Shown here piece by piece: positions 1 to 8,776 of a DNA stretch of 64,000 bases. The position numbers were made by a program, and so were the translations under genes. The stretch's first letter is position 1. Each line of letters begins with the position of its first letter. Source of the stretch: Bradyrhizobium sp. Ce-3 (GTDB lineage Bacteria > Pseudomonadota > Alphaproteobacteria > Rhizobiales > Xanthobacteraceae); the NCBI RefSeq assembly GCF_022835695.1, contig NZ_BQUV01000001.1, forward strand, positions 1,330,039 to 1,394,038. Reading direction: 5' to 3'. The notes beneath the pieces were generated by a model, which saw only the letters and a list, made by a program, of their open reading frames with translations, did not search any database and was not told where the DNA came from.

Positions 1-912
1 CTTCGCCGCTGCCGCGGCGTCGAGCTTCGGCTTGGCGTCGCCCTGGGCCGCCTCGAACTGGGTGGTTGCTTCCGCGGCCCTGGCGGCGGCCTTCTGCTTC
101 AGGTCCTCGGCGCGCACCTTGGCCTGGTCGGTCTTGGCATTGGCGAGCGTCTTGTCGGCGAACGCAAGCTCGGCGTCGGCGCGGGCCTTGGCCTTCTCCA
201 GCTTGCGCAGGGACGCCGGCGTGAACAGTGCAGCTTCCTTGGTCGCGGCCGCGGCGGCCTTCTTCGCCTCGTCGGCCGCTTTGGCGGCATCCGCGGCCTC
301 GCGCGCCAGCTTCTCGGCACGCGCCGGAGCAGCCGCGATGGCCTGCGCGTTGGGCACGAACAGCGCCGGGTGGGTGAAATCCTCCGGAGCCGGGTCGTTC
401 GGCGCGATGATCACCCGCATCCCGATCCGGGTCCTGTCGAACAGCTTCTCGGCGAAGTCGTAGGGCATCCGCACGCAGCCGTGCGAAGCCGCATATCCCG
501 GCAACGGCCCACCATGCAGCGCAATGCCGTTCCAGGTGATGCGCTGCATGTTCGGCATCCAGGCATCGTCATAGAGGGTCGAGTGGTGGTCCTTGTCCTT
601 TTCGATCAGCGCAAAGACGCCGGCCGGCGTCTCGCGTCCCTTGACGCCGCTCGACACCGGCGCGCGGTAGATCCAGCCGTCGGCGTCGTAGAACGTCACC
701 TTCTGGGCCTTGATCGACACGATCGCCATGATCGGCTCGCCGGCGGTGCGCGGTGCGGTCGCCTCGACGGTCGCCGCTGGACGCTGCTGTTTCGCCGCGG
801 CGGCGCCGGTCAGTGACGCAAGTGTGACTAACGCTGCGAAAGTCACAAAGGCGGGATGCCCCCAACGCCGCATCGCTCCGAAGGTTTGCGCCGTCGTCGT
901 TCGATTTTCCAT
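1..912 (-). CDS. L,D-transpeptidase (YkuD fold), C-terminus cut by window edge
   Basis: Likely periplasmic peptidoglycan-modifying L,D-transpeptidase that makes 3-3 cross-links or attaches proteins to the wall. Read on the minus strand from an ATG at 912, it stays open for 304 codons to the window edge. Residues about 15-40 form a hydrophobic export signal. Residues about 62-170 carry the YkuD domain with the catalytic motif HGGPLPGYAASHGCVRM (His133, His144, nucleophile Cys146). From about residue 195 the chain becomes Ala/Lys/Glu-rich and probably forms a long coiled coil, which is unusual beyond the catalytic domain and may anchor it to another envelope component. The true C-terminus lies outside the window. 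The family call is firm; the exact substrate is not known. Confidence 0.88.
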   Translation of the reverse strand, partial: MENRTTTAQTFGAMRRWGHPAFVTFAALVTLASLTGAAAAKQQRPAATVEATAPRTAGEPIMAIVSIKAQKVTFYDADGWIYRAPVSSGVKGRETPAGVFALIEKDKDHHSTLYDDAWMPNMQRITWNGIALHGGPLPGYAASHGCVRMPYDFAEKLFDRTRIGMRVIIAPNDPAPEDFTHPALFVPNAQAIAAAPARAEKLAREAADAAKAADEAKKAAAAATKEAALFTPASLRKLEKAKARADAELAFADKTLANAKTDQAKVRAEDLKQKAAARAAEATTQFEAAQGDAKPKLDAAAAAK

Positions 913-1128
913 GCCATTCCTCGGTCGAAATGCCTGCCCGCGTTGCGTCGATCCATACCAGATCGCGATTTTGGATAGATTAATCCGGGGGACTATCGGC
1001 GCGTTCCAGCAGCAAATCACTCATATATGACGGCGCATGCGGGAGAAAGGGTGCGGTGCGGCCAAAACCGCCCCGCAGCCGCCGAAATCCGTGGTCCGGA
1101 AGGTGGCCAATGCCGGCACGTCTCGCCA

Positions 1129-2367
1129 TCATGCCGTCCGCCGCGTTTCCGGCATCACCAGCCAGATTACAAACAGCCCGAACGCGGCGACGCCGGCCAG
1201 GCCCATGAAGGCGGTGCTGCTGCCGAGCTTGTCGCTGACATAACCGGCCAACACCGTGCTGAGCGACGCGCCGATCCCGACCGCGGTGCCGACGATGCCT
1301 TGCGCCAGGTTGAAATGGCCGCTGCCGAACGCCACGTCGGCCACGATCAGCGGCACCATCACGCTGAAGATCGCCGCGGTGATGCCGTCGAAGATCTGCA
1401 CCATCACCAAGAGATAGGGATCGCGCACCGTTGCGAACAGCAGGCCGCGGATTACCAGCGAGGCGAAGGCGATCAGCAGCAACGGCCGCCGGCCCCAGGC
1501 CTGGGCCTTGCGGCCGACCGACGGCGAGCACAGCGCGACGATCGCCTGCGGCACGATGATGCAGGCCGCGATCAGGACCGGCGCCCATTGGCTCGACCGT
1601 GTCGTGACAACGCCCGCCATCAGCGGCAGCATCGCGGCATTGGCAAGCTGAAACAGCATCATCGCGCCAGCGAAGATCAAGAGCGGCCGCTGCCGCACCA
1701 GGGCGACGACGCTGGTGGCGCGCTTGTCGGGAACCTCGCGCTTCACCTCGCCATGGGCCTGCGCGATGTCGATCTCGCGTTCGCGGATCCGCGCCAGCGA
1801 CAGCAATGTCGGGATCGCCAGCATGAAGGTCACGAGGAACACGGAACGGCTCGACAGGAAATAGCCGCAGGCGCCCATCAGCGCCGCGGCTGAGCCACTG
1901 CCGAGCGACGCGAAGCGCGCGTTGCGGCCAAGCCGTTCGCCGATCGCGAGCGGCCCGACCAGGCCGAGGCTGATCGCGGCGATCGCAGGTCCCAGCACGC
2001 AGCTTGCAAGCGCGTGCAGCGTCGCGGCGAGCGTGACCACAGGGAAGATCGGCCACAGCGCATAGGCCAGCGCGCTGGCGCCGATGGCGGCAACCGCGCA
2101 GCCCGCGACGACCCGCTCCGAGCGCGCCGCATCGACGATCGCGCCGCCCGGCATCTGGCCCAGCAGGCCGATGATGCCGCCGATCGAGAGCACGAAGCCG
2201 ATCTCGACCTGGGTCCATTTCTGCGTGGTCAGATAGACCGCGATGAACGGGCCGAAGCCGGTCTGCACGTCGGCCAGGAAGAAGATGAACCAGTCGAGCC
2301 CGCGCTGGCTTTCGCGTGACGGCCCGCGCGGCGGCTCCGGACTGGGCCGATCGGGAACAACTGACAC
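1129..2367 (-). CDS. MFS transporter
   Basis: Major facilitator superfamily permease of 412 residues, the usual length for a 12-helix carrier. Hydrophobic segments run throughout from about residue 25 to 400, with an MFS-like loop after the second helix (GGAIVDAARSERVV). The first codon is GTG at 2367 and has only a weak ribosome site, so the start is uncertain; no good Met follows soon after. The N-terminal 23 residues are Pro/Arg-rich and cytoplasmic. It stands alone, on the same strand as the downstream PRC-barrel gene but not overlapping it. Substrate cannot be told from sequence; sugar or drug efflux are both possible. Confidence 0.82.
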   Translation of the reverse strand: MSVVPDRPSPEPPRGPSRESQRGLDWFIFFLADVQTGFGPFIAVYLTTQKWTQVEIGFVLSIGGIIGLLGQMPGGAIVDAARSERVVAGCAVAAIGASALAYALWPIFPVVTLAATLHALASCVLGPAIAAISLGLVGPLAIGERLGRNARFASLGSGSAAALMGACGYFLSSRSVFLVTFMLAIPTLLSLARIREREIDIAQAHGEVKREVPDKRATSVVALVRQRPLLIFAGAMMLFQLANAAMLPLMAGVVTTRSSQWAPVLIAACIIVPQAIVALCSPSVGRKAQAWGRRPLLLIAFASLVIRGLLFATVRDPYLLVMVQIFDGITAAIFSVMVPLIVADVAFGSGHFNLAQGIVGTAVGIGASLSTVLAGYVSDKLGSSTAFMGLAGVAAFGLFVIWLVMPETRRTA

Positions 2368-2455
2368 AATTTGAGTGCCGCCGGCTGATCGCTCGCCACG
2401 ATCGTCGCCAACCGTCTCGAAGGAAGAGTTCGGACGCGCGACCAGCTTGAGCCCC

Positions 2456-2995
2456 CTAATGTTCGTAATCCCATGGGTGGAGATTGCCGGCCGCGCCGAG
2501 CACGATCAGCGGCGTATCTTCCTTGTATTCCGGCGCAGCGCTCACCTGCTGCTTGTTCAGGTCCAGCGTGATGCTGTCGCTCTTGCTGGAAACGCCGGCG
2601 AAACGCAGCGCGTTCCAATCGACCACGATCTTGCGGCTGCCGACGCCGAGGAAGCCGCCGAAATCGATCACCGCCGCACGAACCTTGCCGTCGCGGTCGA
2701 CGATGACGTCGACGATGCGGCCCATGTCCTCATTGGCGGAACTGCGAACGTCGCGGCCGAGAATGCCGTGCGCATCGCGCGCGCCGATCACCGTCACCGA
2801 GGGAGGTGGCGACGGCTCCTTGGCCTGCTCCTTCGGTGCCGCGGGGGCCGCTGGCGGTGCAGGAACTGCTGGCGGCGCCTGCGCTGCTGCCGGCGGCGAA
2901 GGTGTCGGTGACGGCGATTCATCCTCGGCGGCGCGAACGCCAGCGCATGTCAGCAGCACCGCTGCGGCCAGCAAACCCAATATCCTCGAACGCAT
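2456..2995 (-). CDS. Secreted PRC-barrel domain protein
   Basis: A 179-residue protein. Residues 1-22 form a signal peptide ending near VRA-AEDE. Residues about 26-70 are a Pro/Ala-rich linker. Residues about 78-150 are a PRC-barrel (LGRDVRSSANEDMGRIVDVIVDRD...), a small beta-barrel found in ribosome-maturation factors and in many exported rhizobial proteins. The ATG at 2995 is chosen because it starts the signal peptide directly. A longer reading of the same frame runs back through the neighbouring glucosidase gene and is not credible. Function is unknown; an envelope or stress role is common for exported PRC proteins. Confidence 0.85.
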   Translation of the reverse strand: MRSRILGLLAAAVLLTCAGVRAAEDESPSPTPSPPAAAQAPPAVPAPPAAPAAPKEQAKEPSPPPSVTVIGARDAHGILGRDVRSSANEDMGRIVDVIVDRDGKVRAAVIDFGGFLGVGSRKIVVDWNALRFAGVSSKSDSITLDLNKQQVSAAPEYKEDTPLIVLGAAGNLHPWDYEH

Positions 2996-3048
2996 CTTAC
3001 TACTCTCCCCACGATTTGCCGGCGCACGCGCCCGCCGCGCGACGACGT

Positions 3049-5250
3049 TCAATGCGTCAGCACGATCGACACCTGGATCTGGCCGCGCGTGCGCAGCACT
3101 TCGAGCGACACCTCGTCGCCGTGGCGGCGCAGCCGCAGATCGACGCTCGACGCACCGAGCCTGAGGTCGCGCAGCACCACGTCGTTGAGGAATTCCGGCA
3201 GGCGCGGATCGCGCAAGCGGATCTCGCCGCGCGCGATGTCGAACTCGAGGCCAAGCGCGGCCTCCAGCAGCGTGAACGGCGTCGCACTCGCCCAGGCCTG
3301 CGGCGCGCAGGCCACCGGATAGAGCACCGGGCCGCGCCGGCGCTCGCGGCGGAAGCCGCAGAACAGCTCCGGCAGCCGCCGCAGCTCCATGTAGCTCGCG
3401 GCATCGAACAGGCCCTTGAACAGATGCGCGACCGAATGCTTGAGGCCGTAACGGGCCAATCCAAGCGCGATCAGCGCATTGTCGTGCGGCCAGATCGAGC
3501 CGTCGTGATAGGACATCGGATTGTAGCGCGCCTCGCCCGCGGCGACGGTGCGGATGCCCCAGCCCGAGAAGAATTTCTGGCTGATCAGATCGGCCGCGAC
3601 CCGGCGCGCGCGATCCTCCCGCACGATGCCGGAAAACAAGGTCTGTCCGGCATTCGACGTGCGCACCTTGCACGGCTGCTTGGCGCCGTCGAGCGCGAGC
3701 GCATAGGTGCCGAGTTCCTCGCACCAGAATGCGTCCTCGAAGCGCTCGCGCAGCCGCTCGGCCTCGGCTTCGAGCTTGAGGGCCTTGTCCGCCAGGCCGA
3801 GCTGGCGCGCCGCGCGCGCGACAAGCCGCTTGCCGGCGAACACATAGCCCTGCACTTCCGCCAGCGCGATATTGCCCTCGGCAAGCGTTCCGTCGGCGTG
3901 GAAGATGGCGTCGAAGGAATCCTTCCAGCCTTGATTGCGAAGGCCTTCCTCGGTGGCGCGCTGGTACTCGATGAAGCCGTCGCGATCGGGATCGCCCGGA
4001 CCGTCGATCCATTGCAATCCGGCCTCGACCGCCGGCCACAGTTCGCGCAACGTCGCCACATCGCCGGTACGCTCCAGATAGAGCCCGGCGAGCAGCACGA
4101 ACAACGGGGTCGAATCGACGCTGCCGTAGTAATGCGCGAACGGCACCTCGCGCAGTGCGGCCATCTCGCCGCCGCGCATCTCGTGCAGGATCTTGCCCGG
4201 CGCCGCATCGGACAGCGGATCGACCGCCTTGGCCTGGAACAGCGCCAGCCGCTTCAGCACGCCCTTGGCGATCCGCGGATCGACCCACAGCATCTGCAGC
4301 GCGGTGATCAGCCCGTCGCGGCCGAATGTGGTCGAATACCAGGGAATGCCGGCATAGGGATAGCGGCCCTGCGGCGTCTCCGTCATCAGCATGTTGAGGT
4401 CGGCCATCGCCTGGCAAAGCACCTCGTTGAAGATGTTGTTCGAGGTCTCGATCGAGGCCGCGCCGGCCGACGAATTCCGCATCTCGCGGCGGTGCGCCAA
4501 TAGTCCTCGGAAGAACGGCACCGGCTTCTGCATGATCGGCTTGTTGCAGGACACCGCGACGAACAGCGAGGTGACCCGCCCGGGCTCGAGTTCGAAATGA
4601 TAGGTCGCCGCGTTGACCGACAGCCGCGTCGGCCGAGGATCGAAATGGAGCGCGGTGATCCGTGTCTGCTCGTCGAGGCCGCAATATTCCAGCACGACGT
4701 CGGTCGGGCCGAGCAGCTTGCTGGAGCCGATGCCGCGGCGCGGCCGGCGCTCGCCGCGCACCTCGAACAGGTCGGCGAAGTCGTTGTCGAACAGCAGCGT
4801 GAGGTCGAAACTCGCGGCATGATCGCCGTGGTTCTGCAGGCCGATGCGCTGATAGGCGGTGCCGCGCCACAGGAAGATCGAGCGGACGATGTGCAGCGTG
4901 TCCTTCTGCAAGGTCAGCCGGCCGTCGCGATAGACGTCGGAATTGGTGAGATCGACCGTCAGCGCCGAATTGTCGTCGCGCATGTTGGAGCCGAGCAGCA
5001 GCGGCTGCACGTCCTCCAGCACCATCTCCAGCCGCGCCAGGTAGCGCGTGTCGGCATTGAACAGGCCGTCCGGCCCGCCGGCCGAGGCGCCGATGTCGCC
5101 ATGGCTGTCGAGCACGATGAAGGTGTCGTCATGCTTGAGCGAGCGCCGCGGCCGAGCCGCGGGCCCGGTCATCGGAATGTAGAACGGCTGTTCGGCGACG
5201 TGCTCAGTGATGCGAGCAGTGATGATCTGCGTAACGACGTCAGCTGCCAT
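3049..5250 (-). CDS. Glycogen-debranching-type amylo-alpha-1,6-glucosidase
   Basis: A 733-residue protein with an N-terminal GDE_N_bis-like beta domain (about residues 30-230) and a C-terminal (alpha/alpha)6 glucosidase domain (about 270-710). The conserved family stretch IPWYSTTFGRDGLITALQML is plainly visible. It would hydrolyse alpha-1,6 branches in glycogen or a related glucan, probably in the cytosol since no signal peptide is seen. The ATG at 5250 gives a normal N-terminus. The neighbours on the 5' side are an ABC exporter and a family 4 glycosyltransferase, which fits a glucan or exopolysaccharide theme. Exact glucan substrate is not known. Confidence 0.9.
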   Translation of the reverse strand: MAADVVTQIITARITEHVAEQPFYIPMTGPAARPRRSLKHDDTFIVLDSHGDIGASAGGPDGLFNADTRYLARLEMVLEDVQPLLLGSNMRDDNSALTVDLTNSDVYRDGRLTLQKDTLHIVRSIFLWRGTAYQRIGLQNHGDHAASFDLTLLFDNDFADLFEVRGERRPRRGIGSSKLLGPTDVVLEYCGLDEQTRITALHFDPRPTRLSVNAATYHFELEPGRVTSLFVAVSCNKPIMQKPVPFFRGLLAHRREMRNSSAGAASIETSNNIFNEVLCQAMADLNMLMTETPQGRYPYAGIPWYSTTFGRDGLITALQMLWVDPRIAKGVLKRLALFQAKAVDPLSDAAPGKILHEMRGGEMAALREVPFAHYYGSVDSTPLFVLLAGLYLERTGDVATLRELWPAVEAGLQWIDGPGDPDRDGFIEYQRATEEGLRNQGWKDSFDAIFHADGTLAEGNIALAEVQGYVFAGKRLVARAARQLGLADKALKLEAEAERLRERFEDAFWCEELGTYALALDGAKQPCKVRTSNAGQTLFSGIVREDRARRVAADLISQKFFSGWGIRTVAAGEARYNPMSYHDGSIWPHDNALIALGLARYGLKHSVAHLFKGLFDAASYMELRRLPELFCGFRRERRRGPVLYPVACAPQAWASATPFTLLEAALGLEFDIARGEIRLRDPRLPEFLNDVVLRDLRLGASSVDLRLRRHGDEVSLEVLRTRGQIQVSIVLTH

Positions 5251-5334
5251 CTGAACCTCTGGCGACTTTGCTTGGCTCGACTCTCGGCTCGTAGGAACGC
5301 ACCGGAACGCAAGGACACGCTTGAGGACGCGGGG

Positions 5335-7098
5335 TCAGGCCGCGCTGGTGGAAAGGCGACCCATCTCGCGCGCGACCAGGTCGCGGTAGGGACCTCTTCC
5401 CTTCACGAGGATATCGGGCGGACCGTCCTCGACGATCCGGCCGCCCTGCAGCACGATCACGCGATCGAAGCTGCGCAGCGTCGCGAGCCGGTGCGCGATC
5501 GCAACCACCGTACGCCCGCGCATCAGCCGCGACAACGCCTCGCGGATCGCCTCCTCGGAATCCGCATCGAGCGCCGCGGTGGCCTCGTCGAGCAGCAAGA
5601 TCGGCGCATCCTTCAAGAAGGCGCGCGCGATCGCGATGCGCTGGCGCTGGCCGCCGGAGACCTTGATGCCGCGATCGCCGACGATGGTGTTCATGCCCTC
5701 GGGCAGGGTTTCGATGAAGTCGCAGCGCGCAGCGATCGCCGCCCGCAGCACCTCGTCGTCGGTGGCGTCCGGCCGTCCGTAACGGATGTTCTCCAGGATC
5801 GAACGGTGGAACAACGAGATATCCTGCGGAACCACCGAGATCGCGGCGCGCAGGCTCTGCTGGGTGACGCGCGCGATGTCCTGCCCGTCGACCGTGATGT
5901 TGCCCTGCTCGACGTCGTAGAAGCGCTGCAGAAGGGTAAACAGTGTTGACTTGCCGCCGCCGGACTGGCCGACCAGGCCGACGCGCTGGCCGGGCTGGAT
6001 ACGCAGGCTGAAGCGCTCGAACACCTGCAGGCCGCCGGGATAGCGGAACGAGAGATTGTTGAAGGCAATCGCCGCACCGCTCTTCACCAGCGTCTCGGCC
6101 TCCGGATGGTCCTTCAGCTCGTGCGGCTGCAACAGCGTGGCCAGCGCCTCGGTGAGGCGGGCGACATGCTGGGTGACATCGACCAGCGCAACAGCGAGAT
6201 CGCGGGTGGCGCTGAGGATCGAGATGCCGAGCGTGCAGACCAGCACGACGTCGCCGGTGCTGGCCTGGCCCTGCTGCCAGAGCGAGAGCGCCCAGGCCAG
6301 CATCGCGATCGTCAGGATCACGGTCACGCCGGCGTGAACCAGGCGGAGCTTTTCCAGGTAGCGCAGGGAACGGCCGCGCGCGACGAGTTCCCGATTCACG
6401 GTCGCGTCGAAACGGTCATGCTCGTAGCCGAGGCCGCAAAACGCGCGCACCAGCGGCAGGTTGTTGATGACATCGACCATTTCGCCATCAACGGAAGCTG
6501 CCCTGTTGGCGAAGTCGTCATGCAGCGGCCGGCCGGCGGCGGCCATGCGGAACATCGCCACCACCATGGTTCCCGCGATCAGGATCAGCACTGCTGACAT
6601 TGTCACGCTGACGGTTCCAACCAGGGTGATCGCGGCGAAGGTCGCGATGCATGGCGGCAACACGTTCCAGACGAACATGTTCTCGACGGTGAACACCGCG
6701 TTCGACGTTGCCGTGATCCGGCTGGTCAGCATGCCCGGCAGCCGGTCGGTGAAGTAGCTCGGCGCGTGGCCGGTGAGATGGCGGAACATGTCGCGGCGAA
6801 GATCGCCGGTGACGCTGACAAAGGTGTAGCTCGCGGTCCAGCTCGCGATCCGCCACAGGAAGTTGTCGGCTGCGATCAGCGACATGAGCAGAGCGAATGC
6901 CAGCCATACGCCGTTCGCGGCCGACGGACCGGCCGACAGCGCATCGACCAGATTCTTGACGCCGTATTGCGTGCCTACCGAGCAGGCAACTGCCGCAACG
7001 ACGGCCGACAAGATCACAACATGCGACGGAAGCCGCCGGCGCAGATAGCGCAGCACAAAGGGAAACGGGCGGTGCGCATATCCTGACAGATGATCCAT
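5335..7098 (-). CDS. ABC exporter, fused permease and ATPase (MsbA-like architecture)
   Basis: A 587-residue half-transporter that should dimerise in the inner membrane. Six hydrophobic helices occupy about residues 20-300. The nucleotide-binding domain (about 340-575) has Walker A (GQSGGGKST), the signature VSGGQRQRIAIARA and Walker B (ILLLDEATAAL) followed by the H-loop (IAHRLAT). An ATG at 7098 with an upstream AGGA is preferred over a TTG four codons earlier. It lies between the glucosidase gene and a divergent glycosyltransferase, so export of a glycan or glycolipid is a reasonable guess; drug or lipid export is equally open. Confidence 0.9.
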   Translation of the reverse strand: MDHLSGYAHRPFPFVLRYLRRRLPSHVVILSAVVAAVACSVGTQYGVKNLVDALSAGPSAANGVWLAFALLMSLIAADNFLWRIASWTASYTFVSVTGDLRRDMFRHLTGHAPSYFTDRLPGMLTSRITATSNAVFTVENMFVWNVLPPCIATFAAITLVGTVSVTMSAVLILIAGTMVVAMFRMAAAGRPLHDDFANRAASVDGEMVDVINNLPLVRAFCGLGYEHDRFDATVNRELVARGRSLRYLEKLRLVHAGVTVILTIAMLAWALSLWQQGQASTGDVVLVCTLGISILSATRDLAVALVDVTQHVARLTEALATLLQPHELKDHPEAETLVKSGAAIAFNNLSFRYPGGLQVFERFSLRIQPGQRVGLVGQSGGGKSTLFTLLQRFYDVEQGNITVDGQDIARVTQQSLRAAISVVPQDISLFHRSILENIRYGRPDATDDEVLRAAIAARCDFIETLPEGMNTIVGDRGIKVSGGQRQRIAIARAFLKDAPILLLDEATAALDADSEEAIREALSRLMRGRTVVAIAHRLATLRSFDRVIVLQGGRIVEDGPPDILVKGRGPYRDLVAREMGRLSTSAA

Positions 7099-7110
7099 GA
7101 CGTCCTGCAA

Positions 7111-7415
7111 AAGCTGTTGAAGGTGAACGAGAAAATTTTAGTCGAAGCTCTCGTGCACGATGACGTGAAGGGCGGCGGCGGGATTCCTTGATGCAGCCAT
7201 CACTGCGCAACAATTTTGCAACGCTGGCGTCGGCAAAAACCTGTTGGAGCGTGATGGCATCAGCAAGACCACAGTGTGATGGAAGAAAGAACCGGGAATT
7301 CACACACCCATAAGGAACCTCGCACGTGCGAGAACGTTCCCGTCTTCGGCATGTCAGTGCCATCACAGGGCTGAGGGGTCTGGTTCATTCCACATTACAA
7401 ACAGGAGACGGAGAA
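7111..7415. other. 305-bp divergent intergenic region
   Basis: No coding sequence is seen here. It separates the minus-strand ABC exporter from the plus-strand glycosyltransferase and holds the palindromic EcfG-like promoter described separately. The part nearer the exporter (7111-7310) shows no clear sigma-70 promoter or riboswitch. Confidence 0.6.
7314..7340 (+). promoter_or_regulatory. EcfG-type general stress promoter inside a palindrome
   Basis: GGAAC at 7314-7318 is followed by exactly 16 bases and then CGTT at 7335-7338. This matches the consensus GGAAC-N16/17-CGTT known for the EcfG general-stress sigma factor of Alphaproteobacteria. It would start transcription around 7345, about 70 bases before the glycosyltransferase ATG. 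The spacer contains a perfect 14-base palindrome, CTCGCACGTGCGAG (7319-7332), and the flanks are mirror images (GGAAC / GTTCC). Read on the other strand the same block gives GGAAC-N16-GGTT, so it could also fire towards the ABC exporter. Confidence 0.65.
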
Positions 7416-8483
7416 ATGCGCATCGCGCAGGTTGCCCCGCTGACGGAGGCTGTTCCCCCCAAGCTCTACGGCGGCACCGAACGGGTCGTGCACTGGCTGA
7501 CCGAAGAACTTGTAACACTTGGACATGACGTGACGTTGTTCGCCAGTGGCGATTCACAGACCTCCGCGAAGCTCGATGCGACCTGGCCGAAGGCATTGCG
7601 CCTCGACGGCTCCGTCCGCGATCCCAATGCGCTGCACATGGTGATGCTGGAGCGCGTGCGGCAGAAGGCCGACGACGACGAGTTCGACTTCCTGCACTGT
7701 CATCTCGACTATTATCCGTGGTCGCTGTTCGCGCGGCAGCCGACACCGTTCGTGACCACGCTGCACGGACGGCTCGACCTGCCGGAGCATCAGCCGGTCT
7801 TCAACACCTTCTCGAAGATCCCGGTGATCTCGATCTCCAACGCGCAGCGGCGACCGGTGCCGCAGGCGAACTGGGTGCGCACCATCCATCACGGCCTGCC
7901 GGAGAATTTGCTGACGCCGCAGCCGGCCAAGCAATCCTATCTCGCCGTTCTCGGGCGGATCGCGCCGGAGAAGGGCGTCGATCGCGCGATCAAGATCGCG
8001 ACCCGTTGCGGCATCCCGCTGAAGATCGCCGCCAAGGTCGATCGCGCCGATCAGGAATATTACGACGAGTTGATCAAACCCTTGATCACCAACAATCCGC
8101 TGGTCGAGTTCATCGGCGAGATCAGCGACCGCGAGAAGCCGGACTTTCTCAGCGGCGCGATCGGACTGCTGGTTCCGATCGACTGGCCGGAGCCGTTCGG
8201 CCTCGTGATGATCGAAGCGATGGCCTGCGGCACGCCGGTCATCGCCTATAACCGCGGTTCGGTGCCGGAGATCATCGAGGACGGCCTGACCGGCTTCATC
8301 GTCGAGGACGAGATCAGCGCGATCTCCTCCGTCGGCCGGCTGTCGACGCTGAACCGCGACGCGATCCGCAAGCAGTTCGAGACCCGCTTCACCGCGCGCC
8401 GGATGGCGCTCGACTATCTCGCCGCCTATCGCAGCCTGATGGAGGCCAAGCCTCGCTTCAAGCTGGTGGCCAGCGCGGAGTAG
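7416..8483 (+). CDS. Family 4 glycosyltransferase
   Basis: A 355-residue GT-B glycosyltransferase. The N-terminus reads MRIAQVAPLTEAVPPKLYGG, the glycine-rich acceptor loop typical of GT4 enzymes. The C-terminal donor domain has the GRIAPEKGVDRAI motif and the E-x7-E region near PEPFGLVMIEAMACGTPVIA. The ATG at 7416 is preceded by AGGAG at 7403-7407; an upstream in-frame start lacks such a site. It probably adds a hexose to a cytoplasmic acceptor. It may be under stress-sigma control because of the EcfG-like promoter upstream. Product not known. Confidence 0.9.
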   Translation: MRIAQVAPLTEAVPPKLYGGTERVVHWLTEELVTLGHDVTLFASGDSQTSAKLDATWPKALRLDGSVRDPNALHMVMLERVRQKADDDEFDFLHCHLDYYPWSLFARQPTPFVTTLHGRLDLPEHQPVFNTFSKIPVISISNAQRRPVPQANWVRTIHHGLPENLLTPQPAKQSYLAVLGRIAPEKGVDRAIKIATRCGIPLKIAAKVDRADQEYYDELIKPLITNNPLVEFIGEISDREKPDFLSGAIGLLVPIDWPEPFGLVMIEAMACGTPVIAYNRGSVPEIIEDGLTGFIVEDEISAISSVGRLSTLNRDAIRKQFETRFTARRMALDYLAAYRSLMEAKPRFKLVASAE

Positions 8484-8499
8484 CAGTTGCAGCGGCCGA

Positions 8500-8556
8500 T
8501 CGAATGATCCGGCGGGCCGGCCGGCACTCTCCGTGCCGGTTCGTTGGGTCATTCGA
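8500..8556 (+). terminator. Two-tier hairpin after the glycosyltransferase
   Basis: An outer stem pairs TCGAATGATCC (8500-8510) with GGGTCATTCGA (8546-8556), one wobble. An inner stem pairs CCGGCAC (8521-8527) with GTGCCGG (8533-8539) around a TCTCC loop. It begins 17 bases after the stop codon and is followed by TTGTCAATAATACC rather than a clean T run, so it is a probable but non-canonical terminator. The rest of 8557-8776 shows no gene. Confidence 0.55.
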
Positions 8557-8776
8557 TTGTCAATAATACCATCGATCACTCCCAATGCAGCGAAGCTGCT
8601 CACACGGTGCGTCGCGCGATTGCTGCGACGCACCAGTAGCGACACGTTTCCCCAAGAGGGCGACCGATATCGCCTTTGCGAGCGCCGAATTACGTGCTCT
8701 TATGCGCCCTGCCTGAGCAAAAAATAATAAGCGAACGGACGGAGCAACCGTGCCGTGGTCGCACAGGGGGAACGCC

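Noticed and set aside
2456-4870. An 804-codon reading that would fuse the PRC protein to the glucosidase region
   Set aside because: The upstream part is a shifted frame of the glucosidase. A signal peptide at 2995 marks the real start.
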